This document shows, one piece after another, positions 30,201 through 32,436 of a DNA stretch of 32,436 bases. The DNA lies in NCBI GenBank assembly GCA_008931825.1, contig QXVZ01012949.1, positions 1,540-33,975 on the forward strand, written 5' to 3'. The translations under genes and the position numbers were made by a program. The notes below the pieces were generated by a model. The model saw only the letters and a list, made by a program, of their open reading frames with translations. It had not been told where the DNA came from and ran no database searches. The DNA comes from Phallusia fumigata. Taxonomy: Eukaryota; Chordata; Ascidiacea; Phlebobranchia; Ascidiidae. The stretch's first letter is position 1; each line of letters opens with the position of its first letter.

Positions 30201-31893
30201 CGCTAAATCTGAGTATTGTTTTAACACAATCCCTCGGTTGCTGAAATGCTCCATTGCTGATTCTTGTGTTCCTGAAAAATCAAAGTGAAATTTAGATTTA
30301 AATTGTTTAGAACGTGAAACAAAAAAAGAGTTTGACAGGACATACTTTTTGGTGTGGTTTTATGTTTCGAAGAAGTGTACAAAAAAGTTACAATTGTCAT
30401 TCACCAAAAGGTGTCATACTCGAGTATAGGGGCGAATGAACAGACGAGAGTGCAATCAATTCACAAACAGTTTTGTTTTAACTTTGATTCAACAAAAACA
30501 AATATCACTAATACGTAGCGAACATTAAAAGTGGTTTAAAATTTTATCAATGACATAATAAATTATGAAACACCCTTCTTGCCCTACAAATTACTGCTGA
30601 GCTTTTTTGGGGGTTTTCGGAACCGAACTTACTGTTTTTCACGTAAAGAGCCAAACTTACTATTTTCAAGAATCAAATTTACCTTGAACCACTGGCTCAA
30701 AATACCCAGGAACGCCTGGGGCCTGTCGAAGCACATAATCCAGATCACCAGGGCACATTTTCATCCACACCACGCACTGCTCATCGTCAGTAAATCTCAA
30801 ACCGTTTTCGTCACTTGTTGTAACGAACAAGGTGGGTTGGTGAATCCCAGTTACAATCGCCTAAAATAACAGGAATTTTATATAACAGTGACTTGGCAAA
30901 AATGGGTTTGAGATTTATATGCTAACATTAAAAACAGAAAACAAATATGATTGGTCCAATTATAAAAACTTTTTTTACAAAAAACAAGGGCTTTTTTATT
31001 CACTTTTTTATTTTGGCGTTTGGTTAAAAGTAATGTTAGATAATAGCTTTTAGGCCATCAAAAGTTTGCATGATTAACACAATAAGCAGTAGATATGGTA
31101 TACAACGCTAAAAATACTATTTATTCCCAACCTATTTGCACTGTTTCTAGAAACAATCAAGGAAACTTTGTTTCTAGAAACAATTTTTCCGGAAAATTTC
31201 GCCAAATGCTATTTGATTTTGATGATAAAAGTGTGTGATTATCCTCATTTTAACTCTACCAAGACTAAAATGTTTTTTAAATCATTAGCCAAAGCCGGGA
31301 GAACAGGTTTGTCCTTTAGTACAATTACATGTACCTTGCAGTCCTCGCTCTTGTCACAGACATCCCGAGCCCGGAGAAAATTGGTTGCCACGTTACCGAT
31401 CTGAAAAGGTCGATGAGACGATTTGGGGTCAATCATAGAGTGGTTGAAACGTTTGAAGGTGCAGTTTTCTGAGAACAAGCTTTCATATTAAGAACACCTG
31501 CATCTGTTTTGCCTTGGCAAAGATGGGTGGCTATTAGCAGACATGTAATTTTGAGGTAAAATCTTGCATAGAAAACATGTTCGTAGACTAATAATTTCGT
31601 CTGTAAGCGTTTTAAGTGTTTTGTTCACAATAAACAGGTAGAAATTCCGTGATAATAAAAAACAAGTATGTTGATAACATACTAAAATTGTTTGTAAGCC
31701 AGGGTCTTAAATTTCCACTGTGTAGCAAACAAATAGATTCGCCATTGGTTATTTCGAATGATAACAATCCTATATTAAGTCATTGTTATTTATTAAACAT
31801 ATCAAACATATTTTTTACCTGCTTGCCCCAAACAGCAACACGCGTAGAAACATAGAAACCAGAAGATTTTCCGCCACATATTGGTGCAGGCCG
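15107..31893 (-). CDS. Large TSR/EGF/ZP transmembrane protein (gene-level span, 5' end outside the window)
   Basis: Twenty-nine exons, each with GT donor and AG acceptor, join without breaking frame into about 1,812 codons plus a TAA stop. The order is: unrecognised N-terminal region (about residues 1-565), TSR1, two Cys-containing exons, TSR2-TSR11, one EGF-like domain, ZP-N, ZP-C, a basic RRGKR site, a propeptide, one transmembrane helix and an RKR tail. ZP proteins are secreted precursors that furin releases from the membrane and that polymerise into extracellular matrix. TSRs usually mediate matrix or protein binding. A vitelline-coat, mucous or cuticle-like matrix role is inference only. 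No initiator Met or signal peptide was found, so the start lies to the right of the window. No clear AATAAA was found just past the stop. Confidence 0.85.
15404..15602 (-). CDS. ZP gene exon: C-terminal propeptide
   Basis: 199 bp, phase 0 in and phase 1 out, acceptor CTTTTCAG and donor ACTG|GTACGT. It reads IAQKRGNSQTRQAVRQSGKP, ending MVSAGPLEIFLMTG. The VSAGPLEI segment sits where ZP precursors carry the hydrophobic patch that keeps the protein inactive before cleavage (VS.GPL-like). It has a near-identical copy at 3365-3563. Confidence 0.82.
16339..16488 (-). CDS. ZP gene exon: ZP-C end and furin-type cleavage site
   Basis: 50 codons, phase 0 at both ends. VSVCDGETDSSCIPQCSS completes the ZP-C cysteine set and RRGKR/SLTAR is a good furin-type site exactly where ZP precursors are cut. 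The donor is CAA|GTACGT. A GTATAC donor 41 bp further on does not join the next exon. The segmental-duplication breakpoint (16298) lies 40 bp beyond this exon in the intron. Confidence 0.87.
16800..16926 (-). CDS. ZP gene exon: ZP-C domain, second part
   Basis: 127 bp, phase 2 in and phase 0 out, acceptor TTTTCTGCAG and donor ACG|GTAAAT. It reads KCPVSPFVTVLSNGESRSGR, then FSVRIFGWTG and ENVFIHCT. This matches the ZP-C consensus GCP....FSF.MF.F.......V(Y/F)(L/I)HC. Confidence 0.88.
16960..17140. repeat. C-tract and repeat-like intron sequence
   Basis: CCCATTGGCGTATCTATGGGG followed by a run of about 11 C lies in the ZP-C intron. It resembles the end of a common invertebrate repeat, but no partner end was found here. 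Confidence 0.35.
17309..17683 (-). CDS. ZP gene exon: ZP-C domain, first part
   Basis: 375 bp, phase 2 on both sides, acceptor AATATCAG and donor AA|GTGAGT. It includes DVDISLFRDSTYQRPL, then VSLAEGEVVFVSVDLRSRD and DAVLVMDNCFVTSSQS. The EGE-V-V-FVSV and D-x-C-x-x-(T/S) segments are hallmarks of ZP-C. Confidence 0.88.
17818..17860. repeat. Short repeat related to the hairpin element at 18546
   Basis: TTGCAAACGTTTCGACAATC followed by CTGTTGTCATCATCAATGC. The same TTGCAAACGTTTCGA core occurs at 18548, and a relative (CCGAAACGTTTGATGAATAA) at about 28897-28918. Part of a dispersed family in introns. Confidence 0.5.
18086..18255 (-). CDS. ZP gene exon: ZP-N end and inter-domain linker
   Basis: 170 bp, phase 0 in and phase 2 out, donor CG|GTAAGT. 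YRIRNRVIWQADDKRIRS, then VILVDFTCVY matches the ZP pattern Y.N.V....I.R....F.C.Y and supplies the fourth ZP-N cysteine. An Ala-rich linker (ASSAAAAD) leads to ZP-C. Confidence 0.85.
18546..18638. mobile_element. Small hairpin MITE in a ZP intron
   Basis: ATTGCAAACGTTTCGATAAT at the left and ATTGTCGAAACCTTTGCAAT at the right are imperfect inverted repeats about 93 bp end to end, with a central ATGCAATAATCATGA. No coding content. Confidence 0.6.
18717..18937 (-). CDS. ZP gene exon: ZP-N domain, first part
   Basis: 221 bp, phase 1 in and phase 0 out, acceptor TTTTCTCAG and donor GAG|GTAAGT. It begins GPDLICGSESIIVGFDRRVV and has DSPDCVSYIDYF and SPIDASCGST. These are three of the four conserved ZP-N cysteines, and the C-x-x-x-x-hydrophobic start is typical of ZP-N. 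ZP-N drives polymerisation. Confidence 0.85.
19517..19738 (-). CDS. ZP gene exon: end of TSR11 and EGF-like domain
   Basis: 222 bp, phase 1 on both sides, acceptor CTTTTCAG. TSR11 closes with WTRSRDCLGDFADTCTG and SACDVSDC. The EGF-like domain follows as IDECTPNPCQNGGECRR, NCICRPGWMGKHCEY. The IDEC start is the calcium-binding EGF signature, but the Asn hydroxylation consensus is not clear. To enter the ZP exon in frame the donor must be TATG|GTCAGT. The GGG|GTAATG site 18 bp further on is out of phase. Confidence 0.88.
20210..20480 (-). CDS. ZP gene exon: end of TSR9, TSR10, start of TSR11
   Basis: 271 bp, phase 0 in and phase 1 out. TSESQNCSLGQCS-type residues close TSR9. TSR10 reads YWLDWGAWSPCSATCDEG, then RERDCFGNFP. 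TSR11 begins SWNSWSNWGACSKSCG. Donor TGTG|GTAAGT, acceptor AATTTTAG. The first 10 codons (IRRSILGFFE) belong to the extended TSR9 loop. Confidence 0.88.
20800..20926. mobile_element. Short TIR element in the TSR9 intron
   Basis: CAAGGATGGTAGTACGGGACG and CGTACCGTACTGCCATCCTTG are inverted ends of a 127-bp element. Flanking 8-mers AGACTTGG and ACATCTGG agree at 5 of 8 positions, suggesting a decayed hAT-type duplication. Confidence 0.65.
21032..21514 (-). CDS. ZP gene exon: end of TSR6, TSR7, TSR8, start of TSR9
   Basis: 161 codons, phase 0 at both ends, acceptor TTGCACAG and donor GTTGTT|GTAAGT. It closes TSR6 (GCTLGDCA), has TSR7 (KWDDWVPWSQCSASCGRG, then RGCVGDFPCP), TSR8 (SWGSWGPWGACSVTCGSD, then RECLGDFPG) and the first four cysteines of TSR9 (RWSGWSQWGQCSESCDEG, RRC, EIC). 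TSR9 has an unusually long fourth loop that crosses the intron. Confidence 0.92.
21729..22121 (-). CDS. ZP gene exon: rest of TSR4, TSR5, most of TSR6
   Basis: 131 codons, phase 0 at both ends, acceptor AATCTTCAG and donor GAG|GTAAGG. It completes TSR4 (ERSRTCSGDFPCP), carries all of TSR5 (YWSPWSQWSVCGASCGDS, then RLRDCLGDFP) and most of TSR6 (YWGLWGAWGSCTRTCGDG, then RSRDCLGDFS). Each TSR shares an R.C.GDF motif after the third cysteine. Confidence 0.92.
22492..22658 (-). CDS. ZP gene exon: second half of TSR3, first half of TSR4
   Basis: 167 bp, phase 1 in and phase 0 out. It reads GSQSRDRTCTGDYPEACS, then SRSCTLGRCP to close TSR3. TSR4 then begins VWLEWNSWSACSTTCGEGFQ. Acceptor TTTTGCAAG, donor TTTCAG|GTATAT. 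Confidence 0.88.
22766..22845. repeat. 40-bp tandem duplication
   Basis: Two consecutive 40-bp units, each starting AAGGATATATTGTTTGAACT, differ at one base. Located in the TSR3 intron. Confidence 0.9.
22982..23032. repeat. Short direct repeat
   Basis: AAAGGTTTATTGCCAAGT occurs twice about 30 bp apart in the TSR3 intron. Confidence 0.8.
23147..23362 (-). CDS. ZP gene exon: TSR2 and first half of TSR3
   Basis: 216 bp, phase 1 on both sides. TSR2 reads WAQWSTWTSCSVTCGGGTKK, then RTRFC, SEVC, ETC and GQC. TSR3 begins DWSPWNQWSLCSTSCDQ and is split by the intron at the TSR core. Donor CAAG|GTTGGT, acceptor AATAG. The intron inside the TSR rather than between TSRs is also used for TSR4, TSR6, TSR9 and TSR11. 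Confidence 0.85.
23915..24097 (-). CDS. Probable exon with an unrecognised Cys-containing domain (D2)
   Basis: 183 bp phase 1-1 exon with good donor AAAG|GTACGT and weak acceptor TTAAAAG. It contains FKSSLWQFAYIKCQYFYIDL, then RTTEVRSTSFTMTCKG. It ends in a Cys-x-x-Gly like D1, so D1 and D2 may be a diverged pair inserted between TSR1 and TSR2. The better-looking upstream acceptor GTGAG is out of phase. Confidence 0.45.
24606..24824 (-). CDS. Probable exon with an unrecognised Cys-containing domain (D1)
   Basis: An open frame of about 73 codons reads VTYSVGYRITCKLSNQSLFK, then FNAVPIKCTFETHEEETLQG and FAFTQEAGQEQCAMFKG. Phase 1-1 would fit between TSR1 and the next exon. The acceptor AAAG lacks a good pyrimidine tract and the donor is one of three weak options, so the ends are uncertain. 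The three Cys and predicted beta content suggest a small extracellular domain. I do not recognise it. Confidence 0.45.
25046..25060 (-). CDS. Possible 15-bp microexon
   Basis: An acceptor TTTAG and a strong donor AAGG|GTAAGT bracket 15 bp that keep phase 1-1 and would add VAKNKG after TSR1. It can be skipped without changing frame. Length and position are plausible for a microexon, but only transcript data could confirm it. Confidence 0.35.
25148..25318 (-). CDS. ZP gene exon: thrombospondin type 1 repeat 1
   Basis: One symmetrical phase 1-1 exon carries a complete TSR: WSLWSGWSQCSRSCGTG, then TRVRSCVSGDC and SCNTEVC. It has the layered WxxWxxW tryptophans (possible C-mannosylation), the CSxxCG motif (possible O-fucosylation) and six cysteines. 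A symmetric 1-1 exon is typical of shuffled extracellular domains. Donor ACTG|GTAAGC. Confidence 0.88.
25440..25640 (-). mobile_element. SINE-like repeat, diverged copy in an intron
   Basis: AACTTAAGCGTCATAGCTCC and GGTGCTGTTCTGCCCACCGA correspond to AACTTAAGCGGCATTGCTCC and GGCGTTGTTCCGCCCATCGA at 31985-32240. It lies in the intron between the first TSR exon and the last N-terminal-region exon. Confidence 0.5.
25643..25808 (-). CDS. ZP gene exon before the first TSR
   Basis: 166 bp, phase 0 in and phase 1 out, acceptor TTTGGCAG and donor GAAG|GTGCGA. It includes DPVRMTGLSIEKDNFSCSDH, then CVSWGNRDDSFKTLHNGKAA. It closes the N-terminal region and leads directly into the TSR exon. The two other frames contain early stops. 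Confidence 0.7.
26402..26502 (-). CDS. ZP gene exon, N-terminal region
   Basis: A pyrimidine-rich acceptor ending CGCTCCAG and a strong donor AAAG|GTGAGA bound 101 bp. It is phase 1 in and phase 0 out, reading GDINIFSEEKFLVGWRTNEE then FTLGVVNSFGMFLK. These ends are the only pair I found that joins both neighbours in frame. An upstream CTTAG acceptor gives the wrong phase. Confidence 0.65.
26950..27101 (-). CDS. ZP gene exon, N-terminal repeat-like unit
   Basis: 152 bp, phase 2 in and phase 1 out, acceptor GTGCAG and donor GAAG|GTAAAT. It reads AECCPGRGIGFITIYNENDQ, then FDDIVWLTNSDGTIERDPVM. The vicinal CC and the WLTNSDGT turn match the repeat pattern of the exons at 28370 and 30683. Confidence 0.75.
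27339..27434 (-). CDS. ZP gene exon, N-terminal region
   Basis: 96 bp, phase 2 on both sides, donor GC|GTAAGT. It reads ADGNGRGFATAQLGQLAEAD then FGWKLIFNAQN. The ADGNGRGF segment again resembles a short beta-turn between strands. Confidence 0.7.
27850..27994 (-). CDS. ZP gene exon, N-terminal region (WGCSH unit)
   Basis: 145 bp, phase 1 in and phase 2 out, with acceptor TTTCAG and donor AA|GTAAGC. It reads DAWGCSHALAQLVAYHSVEN, then FITVCSADLYPKGI. The WGCSH...VCSAD.YPKGI arrangement looks like a distinct conserved unit. I cannot name the family. Confidence 0.75.
28370..28553 (-). CDS. ZP gene exon, N-terminal repeat-like unit
   Basis: 184 bp, phase 0 in and phase 1 out. It includes DRTVGDFRLSYGAGFFVAYF and GEQLYFINDDGKVKSTSYQI, another hydrophobic strand plus INDDGK turn. 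One N-glycosylation sequon lies in NATNG. The acceptor is CAG before GATCGC and the donor is TCAG|GTTTGT. Confidence 0.75.
29047..29151 (-). CDS. ZP gene exon, N-terminal region
   Basis: Thirty-five codons, phase 0 at both ends, acceptor CTTTAG and donor CCA|GTAAGT. It begins IGTNPPRDTEMHLQFYRNDL. No cysteine. It continues the beta-rich region of the preceding exon. Confidence 0.7.
29413..29592 (-). CDS. ZP gene exon, N-terminal repeat-like unit
   Basis: Sixty codons, phase 0 on both sides, acceptor TTTTTTTAG and donor TAT|GTAAGT. It contains SIVGITDVTGQGHVLLLDES and MVAGIHGFHDGSFGVLLY, which parallel the AIVTGIHQPTLFVTTSDENG of the 30683-30860 exon. The repeat suggests a tandem beta-rich unit. 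Confidence 0.75.
29814..29880. mobile_element. hAT-like element fragment
   Basis: CAAGGGATCGGCAACCTTTC resembles the ends of the 5440-5723 element (CAGGGGTCGGCAACCTACGG). Only one end is visible. It sits in an N-terminal-region intron. Confidence 0.4.
30024..30271 (-). CDS. ZP gene exon, N-terminal region
   Basis: 248 bp, phase 1 in. It begins GTQESAMEHFSNRG and contains MTSFAGFNVTLRHIPFPGG and SWCTYEKCAVSPRTYYH. To keep frame with the next exon the donor must be CAC|GTCAGT. The nearby GTCA|GTAAAC looks stronger but breaks the frame. The same GTCAGT donor type is needed in the EGF exon. One N-glycosylation sequon (NVT) is present. Confidence 0.7.
30683..30860 (-). CDS. ZP gene exon, N-terminal repeat-like unit
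   Basis: 178 bp, phase 0 in and phase 1 out, starting AIVTGIHQPTLFVTTSDENG. The motif of a hydrophobic strand followed by a polar SDENG/NSDGT turn recurs in exons at 29413, 28370 and 26950. This is reminiscent of beta-propeller blades, but no named family is assigned. Two cysteines follow in CVVWMKMC. Confidence 0.75.
31142..31186. repeat. Duplicated 16-bp palindrome
   Basis: TGTTTCTAGAAACA-type palindrome occurs twice, about 28 bp apart, in an intron of the ZP gene. Function unknown. Confidence 0.7.
31335..31400 (-). CDS. ZP gene exon, N-terminal region
   Basis: Twenty-two codons with phase 0 on both sides, acceptor TTTTCAG and donor AAG|GTACAT. It reads IGNVATNFLRARDVCDKSED followed by CK. 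The two cysteines could pair with those of the neighbouring exons. No family recognised. Confidence 0.7.
31819..31893 (-). CDS. ZP gene, first visible exon (N-terminal region)
   Basis: Acceptor ...ATAACAG and donor CAG|GTAAAA enclose 25 codons, phase 0 at both ends, reading RPAPICGGKSSGFYVSTR then VAVWGKQ. An in-frame TAA sits in the intron just upstream, so this is an internal exon and the gene continues to the right. The +1 frame opens with an ATG and looks like a signal peptide, but it does not join the next exon in frame. Confidence 0.65.
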
Positions 31894-32436
31894 CTGTTAT
31901 GCAAAATTAGCCCTTGCACATGCGATCTTATATGGGCTGAGCTATATTACGTCTAACATATACTGCCAATACATCACCAACATTAATACATTTTTCAGAG
32001 TGTTCTAAGACCACAAAACTTAAGCGGCATTGCTCCAACCCATCAGAAAAACCCGATAGGTTGGTCCAAATAAAGTCACAAATATCCCAAATCCCCAAAA
32101 AGTTAAATGAAAACCGATCAAAGAACATGCAATACTGCAGGTGGCACATTACGAGCACAGCGTATTCAGGCGTTGTTCCGCCCATCGAGGACCAAAAAAA
32201 GTCGAGTGTAAACAGAATGTCAAGTTGGCATACAAAACACTCCAGGTAATGGCTTGGATACGTTTTATACGGTGCATTTCGCTACTTCATAAATTAAAAA
32301 CAAACTTTCTTTGTTAAAATGCACATGCGAGTAAAAGAGTTTGCCTAAACCCTGTTAAACTAGCTTTCGGAGGATTTTTTCTGATTTCCTTTAAGTAATC
32401 TACATGCTGCAGATTTAAAAAAATTCTGACTGCCGA
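31894..32436. other. Region right of the first visible ZP exon
   Basis: Apart from the SINE-like repeat at 31985-32240, no exon with compatible splice sites was found. It is probably intron; the signal peptide exon should lie beyond the window. Confidence 0.4.
31985..32240 (-). mobile_element. SINE-like repeat upstream of the first visible ZP exon
   Basis: Same family as 3650-3960 (opposite orientation) and 25440-25640 (same orientation). It fills most of the region right of 31894; no exon is evident between 31894 and the window end. Confidence 0.5.

Noticed and set aside
31819..31880. A signal-peptide-like start, MWRKIFWFLCFYACCCLGQA, on the minus strand.
   Set aside because: It ends in phase 1 at the donor and the next exon then hits a stop (GAT CGG TAA). 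The overlapping frame joins the next exon cleanly, so the hydrophobic reading is a shadow frame.
1..32436. CRISPR arrays, prokaryotic operons, rRNA genes or viral genes.
   Set aside because: No regularly spaced repeats, no ribosome-binding-site-led long ORFs and no rRNA or viral protein motifs were seen; the gene structure is eukaryotic.

Overview
The window is eukaryotic: AT-rich, with short coding exons bounded by GT/AG splice sites, metazoan extracellular domains (thrombospondin type 1, EGF, zona pellucida) and many small DNA-transposon relics. Exons average about 190 bp, introns are mostly 200-600 bp, and assembly gaps are bridged by near-identical sequence as in highly polymorphic genomes. 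Together these suggest a compact-genome invertebrate deuterostome; a tunicate such as Ciona is my best guess (inference, not shown by the sequence).

Two protein-coding genes were reconstructed by hand, both on the minus strand. The larger runs from beyond the right edge (first visible exon 31819-31893) to a stop at 15107-15109. I place 29 exons with compatible reading phases, giving about 1,812 residues. In order they encode: an unrecognised, repeat-like N-terminal region of about 565 residues; a first thrombospondin type 1 repeat (TSR); two weakly supported Cys-containing exons; ten more TSRs; a calcium-binding-type EGF domain; a complete ZP domain (ZP-N and ZP-C); a furin-type site; a propeptide; one transmembrane helix and a very short cytoplasmic tail. 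This is the layout of a large membrane-anchored protein that is cut by furin and polymerises through its ZP module.

The second gene (about 11089 to 7049) reconstructs as eight exons and about 833 residues. It has a hydrophobic Gly-rich segment in the middle and an alpha-helical, TPR-like C-terminus. I do not recognise the family.

Layout from left to right: 1-1425, hAT-like repeat and an assembly duplication around an N; about 1110-4366, a segmental copy of the 3' end of the ZP gene, containing its last two coding exons, with the membrane-anchor part deleted; 4367-6760, repeats and three hAT-like MITEs; 7020-11089, the TPR-like gene; 11090-12797, intergenic with a possible exon relic; about 12800-16298, the intact counterpart of the segmental duplication, including the real 3' end of the ZP gene; 16300-31893, the rest of the TSR/EGF/ZP gene; 31894-32436, mostly a dispersed repeat.

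The main points of interest are the unusual domain combination, its undescribed N-terminal region, and the orphaned duplicate of its last two exons, which would encode a tail without a membrane anchor.
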